A stretch of DNA of 64,000 nucleotides from contig CBDCLS010000006.1 in NCBI GenBank assembly GCA_965218775.1, forward strand, positions 868,001-932,000, written 5' to 3'. The notes under the pieces are model-generated. The model was given only the letters and a program-made list of their open reading frames with translations, ran no database searches and had not been told where the DNA came from. Positions 36,569-45,010 of this stretch are shown here, piece after piece. The stretch is from CAUZIZ01 sp965218775. Its GTDB lineage: Bacteria; Acidobacteriota; UBA6911; RPQK01; JAJDTT01. How positions within the stretch are numbered: the first letter of the stretch is position 1; every line of letters starts with the position of its first letter. Both the position numbers and the translations under genes were made by a program.

Positions 36569-38353
36569 ATGCCAAGCAGACAACAGCCCTTTCTTCTTTC
36601 AGCCACAGTGGACTTCCCTGACGATGTGCGAGCGGGCGTCTATACCCATGCCCTACTGGATCAAATGATGTCTCGGCTCAAGTCCCTGGGAGTCAGACGC
36701 GTCTATTGGCTCTACTACGGCGATATTGATCCAGCGTCCTTCTGGGCTGGGAACCTTTTCGATTACATGAAGTACGGGCGACGGACTCTCGAAGAGATTG
36801 GGGAGCCTCTCAAGGCCGCGGTACCCCACGCCCACAGACATGGGCTGGAGATCTACGGCGTGCTCAAACCTTTCAACACGGGATTGGCTGGAACCTATCC
36901 CGAAGGTTCACCAGAGGCCGATGCCACCGGGATCACCCGGATTGGTGGGACCCTTCAGCAGGTGATTCCCTTCACCGAGCGCCATCCCGAGACCCGAATT
37001 CAACGCCGGCCACTTGAATCACCTTCGGATCTTCTTTCCCAATCCATTAGAAGGATCCGCCTGTATAAGCGTGATGACTCCCCTACCAGAATCACTCGAG
37101 ATCATCTTCAGATCTGGACCAGCGCACACAACTATCGCTATCAGCTCTACCAGGGGTCGCTCAGTTTCAGTGATCGAGTCGAACCCTCGACCAGGGAGGT
37201 GCGTGATTACTACGGCGACCTGGTCACGGCTCGGGGCCAGCCTGTGCGGGTTCTTACCCTGGAGGGTCTGGATCTTGCCGATCGGTACGTCGCCGTGACC
37301 ACCGATTTCGAAGAGGAACAGGCTGATTTCAAGAACACCGCAGTGGGAATGATAGAGGCGTACGGGCCGGATCCGACCCCTCTGCCTGTCGTAGTAGCCA
37401 GTCGCAGCGCCATGTGGATCTGTCCCCGGGATTTTCGCACCGGAGGCCTGGAATTCGACTCGGGTTACGGGCTCTACGAAGTGGAGCTGGACGCAGACAA
37501 CTCATCCAGGGAGGGGAGTGCCTGGTGGAAGGCGCGCGGTGGTTGCATAGCGTTTGCCCGGGGCAAGAACGAATATCTTGCCTGCACCCCCTGTGAAGCC
37601 TATCCCCAGGTACAGAAGCTATGGCTGGGATGGATCGAACGTCTGATCGCAGCGGGAGTAGATGGGGTAGACCTGAGGATCTCAGCCCACGGCTCCCTGA
37701 CCGATGAGCCCCGGAACTATGGCTTCAACCAGCCGATAGTTGAGGAGTTTCGAGAGAGATTCGGAGCGGACCTATCGGGTAAGGGCTCCGATCAGGAGCA
37801 GCTTGCCCAACTTCGAGGAAAGCACTATACCGCGTTCGTCCGAGAAGCCAGTAGACGCGTTCGGGCGGCGGGCAAACGCGTGCAGGCTCACATCCACACG
37901 GAGGCTTTTCGCTCGGATGCCTGCCACGGACAGGTGATGGGTTTCCCGGCCAACCTTCACTTCGATTGGCAGTCCTGGCTCGTTGGGGGTCTGGTTGACG
38001 CCATCACTCTGCGCACCAGCTGGTTTGAAGGATTGGAGGATCCGATCGAGTCGAAGCCCGAGCGGAGTCGGCTGGGGCCGGCCCTGCAGGACGCGGTCGT
38101 GACGGAGGCCTTCGGTCTGGCGGGAAGTCTCGAGCTGCCGGTCCATCTCAATCGCTACATTGGCCGGGCCGTCGGAATCGATGAGTACCTCAAAGATCTG
38201 GAGACCGTTTTCCACGACCCCCGCTTTGCCGGATTCGATCTCTACGAATTCGCCGATCTAGCCCTGCCCACGCCAGACGGGAAGAGGCTGGAGCCAACCT
38301 GCAACCTGTTGGAGAAAATCAAGGCCAAGACGACAGAGTTGGGTGTCGTCTAA
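36569..38353 (+). CDS. TIM-barrel putative glycoside hydrolase (GHL10/alpha-amylase-like)
   Basis: About 594 residues without a signal peptide. The start at 36569 (MPSRQQPFLLSATVDFPDDV) is preferred over the in-frame GTG at 36554. N-terminal barrel strands include SLGVRRVYWLYYGDIDPASF and AHRHGLEIYGVLKPFNTGL. A beta-sandwich insert covers about residues 150-330. The barrel returns with AGVDGVDLRISAHGSLTDEP, RVRAAGKRVQAHIHTEAFRS and HDPRFAGFDLYEFADLAL. The DGVDLR and late Glu positions are compatible with a retaining glycosidase active site, but I cannot prove it. The closest description is a family-10-like or GHL10 domain. The substrate is unknown. Confidence 0.68.
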   Translation: MPSRQQPFLLSATVDFPDDVRAGVYTHALLDQMMSRLKSLGVRRVYWLYYGDIDPASFWAGNLFDYMKYGRRTLEEIGEPLKAAVPHAHRHGLEIYGVLKPFNTGLAGTYPEGSPEADATGITRIGGTLQQVIPFTERHPETRIQRRPLESPSDLLSQSIRRIRLYKRDDSPTRITRDHLQIWTSAHNYRYQLYQGSLSFSDRVEPSTREVRDYYGDLVTARGQPVRVLTLEGLDLADRYVAVTTDFEEEQADFKNTAVGMIEAYGPDPTPLPVVVASRSAMWICPRDFRTGGLEFDSGYGLYEVELDADNSSREGSAWWKARGGCIAFARGKNEYLACTPCEAYPQVQKLWLGWIERLIAAGVDGVDLRISAHGSLTDEPRNYGFNQPIVEEFRERFGADLSGKGSDQEQLAQLRGKHYTAFVREASRRVRAAGKRVQAHIHTEAFRSDACHGQVMGFPANLHFDWQSWLVGGLVDAITLRTSWFEGLEDPIESKPERSRLGPALQDAVVTEAFGLAGSLELPVHLNRYIGRAVGIDEYLKDLETVFHDPRFAGFDLYEFADLALPTPDGKRLEPTCNLLEKIKAKTTELGVV

Positions 38354-38469
38354 TCAGATTCTAAGTGGAAGGCTAAGCGCCAGTTGACGACCGTGTGATT
38401 CAGCACCTATGCTAGGCCTCAAGAAAATTCCTACGCCCCCGGTTTGGCAGGGATCGAGGAGATCACCTT

Positions 38470-39489
38470 ATGGCGGGACACCAGGTATCTGACGGTGCCG
38501 AAGCCATCGAATACGCCTATAAACAGGGTTGGTCCGACGGCCTGCCCGTAGTCCCTCCAACGCCCGATCGGATCGGCCGGATGCTGGATGCATTCAGCTA
38601 CCTGCCCGATGAAGAGATTGGTCGAGTTGTGGAGCGGGAGCGAGTAATCACCGCCGGCCATGTGGCCGCCAACGCGGTCATGGCGGGATGCCCCGATGAT
38701 CTCTTCCCGGTGGTATTGGCTGCCGTGGAGGCCATTCTGGACCCGCGTTTCAACGTGGTGGGTCCGACTGCCAGCACTGGCGGCTCGGCACCACTGGTGA
38801 TCGTTCACGGTCCGCTAGTGAAGGAGCTGCGATTCAACGCGGGCCCCTCTGCCCTGGGCAGCGGCAACCGCTCGAACCTGACGCTTGGCAGGGCGCTCAA
38901 CCTGGTGGTCCGCAATGCCTGCGGCAGCGTCCCCGGGCATCTGGACCAGAGTACTCTCGGGCATCCTGGCAAGATCTCGTATTGTCTCGCCGAGGGATCC
39001 ACCGGGTCCTGGCCCACACTGGGGGAAGGGCTGGGAGTCCCTCCAGACACCAGTGCCGTTACTGTGTTTGCCGCGGAAGCTCCACACTACGTGGCCGATC
39101 ATGCGAACGATGAGCCCGACGGTTTGATGCCGGCGTTCGCCAAAGTGGCACGAGCCACCAACTACTCAGGCTCGGAAATCGTAGTGGTCTTGTGTCCCGA
39201 ACACCGAGCGGTTTTTCAGCGCACTGGTTGGACCCGAGAGGATTTCTGCGAAGCGCTTTACGACACCAGCAGGATTCCCGGTGAAGAGCTGAAACACACA
39301 GGGCGCCACTCAGGAAGTGGAAAAGCCGCTTCTTTGTCGCTGGTACCGGAGCCGACCGACATCCTATTGGTGTGCGCCGGAGGAGAGGGGGGTGGGTTCT
39401 CGGCCATCATTCCCCCCTGGTTGGGAGCGCAGCGCGGCATAGGTTCCAAGGGCGTGACCAAGGGGGTCGGGATTTGTCGGGACTGTTGA
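38470..39489 (+). CDS. UGSC-associated conserved protein (339 aa)
   Basis: Cytoplasmic protein of a widespread uncharacterised family with the N-terminal motif GWSDGLPVVPPTPDRIGRML. GHVAANAVMAGCPDDLFPVV and GPTASTGGSAPLVIVHGPLV follow, and a glycine-rich C-terminus ends KGVGICRDC with a CxxC pair. GAGGAG sits eight bases before the ATG. It lies 31 bp upstream of the UGSC selenoprotein gene on the same strand; in my recollection of related genomes the two families are commonly neighbours or fused, so they likely act together. The C-terminal CRDC could be a redox partner of the Sec/Cys site. No catalytic function is known. Confidence 0.82.
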   Translation: MAGHQVSDGAEAIEYAYKQGWSDGLPVVPPTPDRIGRMLDAFSYLPDEEIGRVVERERVITAGHVAANAVMAGCPDDLFPVVLAAVEAILDPRFNVVGPTASTGGSAPLVIVHGPLVKELRFNAGPSALGSGNRSNLTLGRALNLVVRNACGSVPGHLDQSTLGHPGKISYCLAEGSTGSWPTLGEGLGVPPDTSAVTVFAAEAPHYVADHANDEPDGLMPAFAKVARATNYSGSEIVVVLCPEHRAVFQRTGWTREDFCEALYDTSRIPGEELKHTGRHSGSGKAASLSLVPEPTDILLVCAGGEGGGFSAIIPPWLGAQRGIGSKGVTKGVGICRDC

Positions 39490-39520
39490 GACGAACTCCT
39501 AGTCGCAGAGGAGACCGAAA

Positions 39521-40054
39521 ATGACAATTGAGCTAATCGACCCGACCACTGCACCGCTTAATCGAACGCTGGAGATAGCCCAGCGTCCCCCCAACTTCGA
39601 GCGTCCCATCGTGGGCTTACTGGGAAATAGCAAGCCCGGTTCGGAGGACATTCTTCGCCGGATTGCTTCGAGTCTGGAAGAGGATTTCGGTCCGCCGCTC
39701 GAGCTAGTGTCCGTGACCAAGCCCAACGCCAGTCGAACCGCTCCAACCGACCTGGTGGACCTGATTGCCCAGCGCTGTCACTTTGCCCTGGTCGGGGTCG
39801 GCGATTGAGGGTCCTGTAGCGCGTGCAGTATGCACGATGCCATCACCCTCGAATCTCGGAAGATTCCCTGCGCCCTGATTTGTACCGGGGCGTTCGTGCA
39901 CACCGCCGAGGTCATGGCGGAGAACATGGGGCTGGGGAGCTATCCCTTCGTGGTCATCGATCACCCCATCGGGCGTCTGGGTCCTGAGCGCCTGGCCGAG
40001 CGTGTGGGGCAAGCGCTTCCAGGGGTTAAGAGGCTCTTGACGCAGCCACTCTGA
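39521..40054 (+). CDS. UGSC family selenoprotein (Sec at codon 96, UGA)
   Basis: One frame of 177 residues contains an in-frame TGA at 39806-39808. The first part is MTIELIDPTTAPLNRTLEIA to RCHFALVGVGD. Immediately after the TGA come GSCSACSMHDAITLESRKIP and CALICTGAFVHTAEVMAENM to the stop TGA at 40052-40054. The sequence GVGD-U-GSC is the signature of the UGSC selenoprotein family, where Sec alternates with Cys in relatives. No in-frame alternative start gives the second half a sensible N-terminus, and both halves are conserved parts of one fold. A hairpin after the UGA fits a bacterial SECIS. GAGGAG precedes the ATG. Function is unknown; the U-x-x-C-like cluster suggests redox chemistry. 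The genome must supply selA, selB, selC and selD elsewhere. Confidence 0.88.
39806..39840 (+). promoter_or_regulatory. SECIS-like hairpin following the Sec UGA
   Basis: Downstream of the UGA, GCGCGTGCA (39819-39827), a loop GTA (39828-39830) and TGCACGATGC (39831-39840) form a stem: six perfect pairs CGTGCA/TGCACG, a bulged A, then three more pairs (one G-U). The apical loop lies 20-22 bases after the UGA and begins with G, both within the range described for bacterial SECIS elements bound by SelB. Confidence 0.68.
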
Positions 40055-40136
40055 CGTAGCTTTGGCCTCCAGGCCGAAGTCTTCTTTTCTCGAGCCTTTG
40101 GCTTGAGTCACGGCGGCCTGGAGCTCACCGCCACGG
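40055..40136 (+). repeat. REP-like family C, copy 1
   Basis: About 80 bases starting CGTAGCTTTGGCCTCCAGGC immediately after the UGSC stop codon. Two internal hairpins, GGCCTCCAGGCC and CGAGCCTTTGGCTTGAG, are enclosed by GTAGC/G(C)TACG-like ends. It sits between convergent genes and could act as a terminator or mRNA-stabilising structure. Confidence 0.75.
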
Positions 40137-40145
40137 TCCAACGAC

Positions 40146-40994
40146 CTACTGTTTGACGACCGTGTTGCTGAGAACGCCAACCTTGTCGATCTCGACCGTC
40201 ACCACGTCGCCCGGCATCATTCCCGTGGTCTTCCCTGGAGTCCCCGTGAAAATCAGATCTCCAGGTTCCAATGTCATGTAGCGGCTGATGAAGCTCACGG
40301 TTTCTCGTATACCGTGGATCATGTCGTCGGTACTCGCCTTCTGCTTCACCTCGCCGTTGACTCTGAGCGTGATGTTCAGACCTGCGTAGTCGGAGGCGGA
40401 CAGGATATAGGGCCCGCAGGGGCTGAAGGTATCCGCCGCCTTGGCACGCCACCACTGGGCGTCTTCGCCCTGCCAGACGCGGGCGCTGATATCGTTGCCA
40501 TTGGTGATGCCGAGGACGTAGTCGAGAGCCTGTTCCTTGGAGACGTTCTTGGCACGCCGCCCAATCACGATGACCACTTCGGCTTCATAGTGCACAGGTT
40601 CATGGTCGTCCGGTTGGACGATGTTGCCTTTGTGATGCTGCAGGGAGGAAGGCGTCTTGAGAAAGGGCTCGGGATGTTCGTTAGGCTTCGAGTCGCCGAT
40701 GTGGCTCTTGTAGTTTCCGGCCAGCGCCATGACCTTGGAGGGGACGCTCGGAACCAGAATTTTCACGTCCTTCAGGTTGTGCGTGATTTCCGTCTTCCAC
40801 CAGCTGCCGAACAGATCGCCACCCAGCTCTTTAACTTTGTCACCCGCCAGAATCCCATAGGCCACTCTACCCTCGGCCTTGAAGCGCAGGTATCTCGTCA
40901 CACCCTCCTCATGGTGAGAGCCAGCCGCCATCGGCTGCAAACTGAAGAAACCGATTACCGAGGACAGGAACAGTAAGGTCAGTCGTGAAAGCAT
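40146..40994 (-). CDS. Fumarylacetoacetate hydrolase family protein with signal peptide
   Basis: 282 residues. The N-terminus MLSRLTLLFLSSVIGFFSLQ PMAAGSHHEEG is a signal peptide, unusual for this normally cytoplasmic family. The FAH core follows: VMALAGNYKSHIGD, HYEAEVVIVIGRRAKNVSKE (metal-binding Glu), GITNGNDISARVWQ and LEPGDLIFTGTPGKTTGMMP. Members hydrolyse or decarboxylate 2,4-diketo acids. The ATG follows GGGAGG at four bases. It is the third gene of a GMC-oxidoreductase/subunit-3/FAH set on the minus strand, which suggests a periplasmic oxidation pathway ending in hydrolysis of a keto-acid product. Confidence 0.88.
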   Translation of the reverse strand: MLSRLTLLFLSSVIGFFSLQPMAAGSHHEEGVTRYLRFKAEGRVAYGILAGDKVKELGGDLFGSWWKTEITHNLKDVKILVPSVPSKVMALAGNYKSHIGDSKPNEHPEPFLKTPSSLQHHKGNIVQPDDHEPVHYEAEVVIVIGRRAKNVSKEQALDYVLGITNGNDISARVWQGEDAQWWRAKAADTFSPCGPYILSASDYAGLNITLRVNGEVKQKASTDDMIHGIRETVSFISRYMTLEPGDLIFTGTPGKTTGMMPGDVVTVEIDKVGVLSNTVVKQ

Positions 40995-41024
40995 CTTTAC
41001 CTCCCTAAGGTCAATTGAACGGAT

Positions 41025-41732
41025 TTAGTTGGAGTCGAAGGGGCTCCTCTTCAGTGCGTACTGGATGGACTCTTTCGGCACCACATACTCGGTGGAATAC
41101 CCGTTCCCCTTGAAGCCGACGTCCTTGATGCCTATGGGGCTGGTGTAGAAGGCGTCGACAGTCATTCGGCGGGCCCAATGAAAGAATCGGGTGCCTCCAG
41201 CCAGGGGAGAGGGCTGCTTACCCCGGTAATCCTGAAATCCGCGATACTCCTCGGCGGACTCGTAGGGGGGTGTTTCCTTCTTCTCATCGGTGGCCTTCGC
41301 GAGCAGGTCTAGCATTTCGTTCTGCTGTGCCATGGATGCGTCCAGGAAAGACGTGGAAAAACGTCTTTGCATTTGCCGATCCAGCCACAGGATGCCGCCG
41401 ATGAAGATGTTGGCAAGCTCTTCGTTCTGGCTCGAGAGCAGGTCAATGAACTCCGGAGCTCCCGCTTCCTGAGCACCGCCGGATTGATCGTCGGCCGGGA
41501 TGATGATCTCGGTAAGCGTGCTCAGCGTAGAGTATTCGTGTGGATTGAAACACTTGGGAGTGTAGGCCGCTTTGGCCTTTTTCTCTTTGCCTACTTCGCC
41601 ATGAACGTGCTTTGCTGCCAGCGGGTCCAAGGTTCCCGTGCCCACGACGGTAACCGCGGCAGCGATATTTCGCAGCAGATCGCGTCGCGAAATATCACTT
41701 ATTGGGCTGGAGGACTCCGGTCGTTCAGACAT
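41025..41732 (-). CDS. Gluconate 2-dehydrogenase subunit 3 family protein (Tat-exported)
   Basis: 235 residues with a twin-arginine signal (SDISRRDLLRNIAAAVTVVGTGTLDPLAA) that exports the folded complex. The body carries CFNPHEYSTLSTLTEIIIPA DDQSGGAQEAGAPEFIDLLS, the family pattern. In the known enzyme the small subunit is needed for assembly and translocation of the FAD-containing large subunit. It overlaps the upstream GMC gene by eight bases. AGGAAAGG precedes the ATG. It probably hitch-hikes the GMC subunit through Tat. Confidence 0.92.
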   Translation of the reverse strand: MSERPESSSPISDISRRDLLRNIAAAVTVVGTGTLDPLAAKHVHGEVGKEKKAKAAYTPKCFNPHEYSTLSTLTEIIIPADDQSGGAQEAGAPEFIDLLSSQNEELANIFIGGILWLDRQMQRRFSTSFLDASMAQQNEMLDLLAKATDEKKETPPYESAEEYRGFQDYRGKQPSPLAGGTRFFHWARRMTVDAFYTSPIGIKDVGFKGNGYSTEYVVPKESIQYALKRSPFDSN

Positions 41733-43437
41733 GTCCTTTCCTCATTTCTTCCGCAAGGTACTCGGAGGTCCGCCAAGCCAGGGCCGTAATGGTCAAGGTT
41801 GGGTTCTTGTCGGGATTACTGACGAAGGGTCCGGCATCGGCGACGAAAAGATTGCGGACCTCGTGTGCCTGACAGTACTGGTTGAGAGCGGAGTTCCGAG
41901 GATCGTGGCCCATCCGGACGGTGCCCAACTCATGGATGATGGCGCCGGGAACCGAGATCCCTTTTCCCTCTCGTCCGGGAGTAGTCAGCCCTACTACCTC
42001 ACCTCCCATGGTGTGAATGATTTCGGAGAAGGTCCGTTCCATGTGCCTTGCCTGTTTCCATTCATGGTCGCTCCACTTGAAATGAAACCGCAGCACCGGA
42101 ATGCCCCACTGGTCCACGGTTGTGGGGTCGATTTCACAGTAGCTCAGGTGGTTCGGGAGCATTTCTCCTCGACCGGCGAATTGAACGAAGGCGCCGTATT
42201 CCTTACGGATCTTCGACTTGAGGCCTTTCCCGTAGCCCCCGTGACGCTCGATCGCCCCCTGGAAGGACCCCAGTTGGGGCATACGGTAGCCGCCCCCGAT
42301 CTCGATGTGATAGCCGCGGGGGAAATCCTTGTTCTTCTTGTCCAGTTCCCACCAGGGCATGTAGAGATGGGCACCACCCATTCCATCAGTGTCGTAGATG
42401 GGCATCCCCTCCAGGCTGGGAATATATCCCTTGATACCCAGCCCCACGTTGTCGGTGAGATAGCGGCCCACGACCCCGGAGTTATTGGCCAACCCTCGCG
42501 GGAATCGGCTTGACTTGGAGTTCAACAGAAGCCGAGCGGATTCGCAGGCGCTGGCGGCCAGGACCACGGCGCGGCAGCGGATCTGCTTTTCGCTGCGGGT
42601 TCGTTTGTCGATGTAAGACACGGCCGTCGCCCGTCCCTTCTTATCGCTCAAGATCTCGCGGACCATTGCCTGCTCGAAGATCTCGAGCTTGCCGGTTTTC
42701 ATCGCCGGGAAGATCTGAACCTGACTCGACGAGTAGTTGGACGCCGTAACGCAGCCGCGACTGCACTGCCCGCAGTAGTGACATGCCGCCCTGCCCTGGT
42801 GGTACTTGGTGATCACGGCTCGACGATTGGGAATGCAGGGGATTCCCATACGATCGCAGGCTTGCTTGATCTGGAGTTCGTGCGCCTTCGGAGCCGGGCA
42901 GGTTTGGAAGATTCCATCGGGGGCGCTGCGGAGACCCTCGATACTTCCGGTGACACCGATGAACGACTCAGCCTTGTCGTAATAGGGTGCGATGTCCTCG
43001 TAGGTGATAGGCCAGTCATCGCCCAGTCCATCGAAGGAATAGGGCTTGAAGTCGTAGTCGGCAAATCGCAGGGAGATCCGACCGTAGTGATTGGTTCGAC
43101 CTCCCAGAATCCGGGACCGAAACCAGTGAAAATCGCTCCCTGGAGCTACCGTGTAGGGTTCGCCTTCGTCGTGCCAGAATCCATTGGGAGCACGAAAATA
43201 GCCCCACTGCTGGCGGCCGAAGTAGTACGGAGCTCCCCCCTCGGCGCCTCGATGGTCCACCTCGTAGGGCCACATGTGCTCCTTGAAGTCCTTGGACGGA
43301 TCCACCATGGGGCCCGCTTCCAGCAAGGCCACCTCAATCCCCATCTTGGTCAGGGTATGGACCACCGTCCCACCGCCGGCACCGGAGCCGATGACGACGA
43401 CGTCATAGATCTTTGATTTAGGCTGTAGTCGCGCCAT
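41725..43437 (-). CDS. GMC-type FAD oxidoreductase
   Basis: 570-residue flavoenzyme of the glucose-methanol-choline family, the large subunit of a sugar or alcohol dehydrogenase. The dinucleotide fold is VVVIGSGAGGGTVVHTLTKM. FAD-loop signatures include SRILGGRTNHYGRISLRFAD, and a Cys cluster RAACHYCGQCSRGCVTASNY could bind an iron-sulfur cluster. The C-terminal catalytic block is HELGTVRMGHDPRNSALNQY. It lacks its own signal peptide, and the overlapping subunit-3 gene carries the Tat signal, so the pair is likely exported together. It is the first gene of the GMC/subunit-3/FAH group. Confidence 0.94.
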   Translation of the reverse strand: MARLQPKSKIYDVVVIGSGAGGGTVVHTLTKMGIEVALLEAGPMVDPSKDFKEHMWPYEVDHRGAEGGAPYYFGRQQWGYFRAPNGFWHDEGEPYTVAPGSDFHWFRSRILGGRTNHYGRISLRFADYDFKPYSFDGLGDDWPITYEDIAPYYDKAESFIGVTGSIEGLRSAPDGIFQTCPAPKAHELQIKQACDRMGIPCIPNRRAVITKYHQGRAACHYCGQCSRGCVTASNYSSSQVQIFPAMKTGKLEIFEQAMVREILSDKKGRATAVSYIDKRTRSEKQIRCRAVVLAASACESARLLLNSKSSRFPRGLANNSGVVGRYLTDNVGLGIKGYIPSLEGMPIYDTDGMGGAHLYMPWWELDKKNKDFPRGYHIEIGGGYRMPQLGSFQGAIERHGGYGKGLKSKIRKEYGAFVQFAGRGEMLPNHLSYCEIDPTTVDQWGIPVLRFHFKWSDHEWKQARHMERTFSEIIHTMGGEVVGLTTPGREGKGISVPGAIIHELGTVRMGHDPRNSALNQYCQAHEVRNLFVADAGPFVSNPDKNPTLTITALAWRTSEYLAEEMRKGHV

Positions 43438-43605
43438 GCTGAGTATTGAAGCATAGAAAATCCGAGAGCGAAAGCCGAGATTCTCTGCGGAAATGTCAGA
43501 AATAATTCTTTCAACGCAACCAGGGCGGCTTCGCGAATGATATGATCCGGCGCGGTCTCTCAGGTCGCAAGTTGAAGGAAATCAAGGTTTCAAGGGGACG
43601 AAAAC

Positions 43606-44790
43606 ATGAAGAATCGGATGGGTTGTCTCTTGATCGTAGCGCTGCTTCTCTCGGGGAGCTGTAGCCAGGAGCCCAGCGAGGAACCGACTGGCTCGTCTGA
43701 CCCGATGGTGACGACGGAATCGGATGACGCCACTCTCAAGACTCCGGCCGAGGTGGGGGCGGGTTCGGCATTCCAGGTCGGCTGGACCGGTCCAGATGCT
43801 CAGAGGGACTACATAACCATCGTGGAAAAGGGTGCTCCGAAGGGTTCCTATCAAAAATACACCTACACCAGCAAAGGCAGTCCCCTCGAGCTAACCGCCG
43901 GGGACACTCCAGGGGCTTTCGAGGTCCGCTACATCAGCGGAGAGACCAAGGAGACCCTGGTAGCTGCGCCGATTACCGTGAACGAAGTGAAAGCCAGCCT
44001 CGATGCGCCCGGTGAGGTTGGGGCCGGTGCAAGCTTCGATGTGGTCTGGACAGGGCCAGACAACAAGTCCGACTACATCACCATCGTTGAGAAGGGTGCC
44101 TCCCAGGGCAAGTACCTTAGCTACACCTATACCCGGAAGGGTAGCCCTCTTCAGCTCAGCGCCTCCGAGGAACCCGGAGCCTATGAGGTCCGGTATGTGA
44201 TGGGACAGTCGAAGCGGATCCTGGCCAGCAGGGGTATCAGTGTATCCGCAGTCGACGCTACGCTCAGTGCGAGCGAAGAGGCAATGGTGGAGGCTCCTAT
44301 CGAGGTGGCCTGGACGGGACCAGGAAATGACAAGGACTACATTACCGTGGTGGAGGCCGGTGCTCCGCAGGCCACTCATGGAGCCTACACCTATACCCGA
44401 AAGGGCAGCCCGCTGACCGTTAAGGCGCCCAAGACGCCGGGAGTGTTCGAGATCCGTTATGTTATGGGTCAGTCGAAGAAGGTCCTGGTGAGCCGGCAGG
44501 TGACCGTAAAGCCTCTCGGCGCCACCCTGAAGGCCCCGCGTGAGATTGCCCCGGGCGCGAGTCTTGAGGTCCATTGGACCGGTCCGAATAATCCCAAGGA
44601 CTTCATCGCGGTGGCGAAGAAGGAGGCAGCTGGTAAGTCCTTTGAAAGCCGGGCCTATAGCCGAGCCGGTAACCCGGCAAAGCTATTCGCCCCCAGTACG
44701 GTTGGGACGTATGAATTGCGTTACGTCTTGAGCAAGGGTAATAGCGTCTTGACTTCGGTGCCGATCAAGGTGGTGTCTCCGCAGCCCTAG
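43606..44790 (+). CDS. Lipoprotein with four Ig-like repeats
   Basis: A lipoprotein signal (MKNRMGCLLIVALLLSGSCS, lipobox SGSC) is followed by four ~83-residue repeats. Each has the pattern A(T/S)LxAPxEVxAGxxFxVxWTGP, then (K/R)DYITIVEKGAPxGxYxxYTY and TxKGSPLxLxAxxxPGAYEVRYVxGQSKxxLxSxxITV. The fourth repeat is the most diverged (FIAVAKKEAAGKSFESRAYS). The same module is found in VWA-domain proteins of other bacteria. At 394 residues it has nothing else in it, so it is a surface or periplasmic adhesion or binding protein with no catalytic part. Confidence 0.88.
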   Translation: MKNRMGCLLIVALLLSGSCSQEPSEEPTGSSDPMVTTESDDATLKTPAEVGAGSAFQVGWTGPDAQRDYITIVEKGAPKGSYQKYTYTSKGSPLELTAGDTPGAFEVRYISGETKETLVAAPITVNEVKASLDAPGEVGAGASFDVVWTGPDNKSDYITIVEKGASQGKYLSYTYTRKGSPLQLSASEEPGAYEVRYVMGQSKRILASRGISVSAVDATLSASEEAMVEAPIEVAWTGPGNDKDYITVVEAGAPQATHGAYTYTRKGSPLTVKAPKTPGVFEIRYVMGQSKKVLVSRQVTVKPLGATLKAPREIAPGASLEVHWTGPNNPKDFIAVAKKEAAGKSFESRAYSRAGNPAKLFAPSTVGTYELRYVLSKGNSVLTSVPIKVVSPQP

Positions 44791-44912
44791 AAGCCTTGGT
44801 CTACCGCTGGACTGGGCTTTACAATACTGGCAGTTCGCCCGTGTGCGGCACTGTTTTGCTCCTGCCACCGGCTGCGAGCCGGATCATTCAGAAGGAAACT
44901 CTTTGGGTCCGG

Positions 44913-44989
44913 CGTAGCGGTGGGCTCCAGGCCGCCGTCCGAGCCAAAGGCTCGGAAGAATAAGACTTCGGCCTGGAGGCCAAAGCTAC
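44913..44989 (-). repeat. REP-like family C, copy 2
   Basis: In reverse complement it reads GTAGCTTTGGCCTCCAGGCC, GAAGTCTTATTCTTCCGAGC and CTTTGGCTCGGACGGCGGCC, closely matching copy 1. It lies between the ends of the lipoprotein gene and a convergent glycosyltransferase gene. Confidence 0.75.
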
Positions 44990-45010
44990 TTTCGCCAATG
45001 AAGTTTCTGC

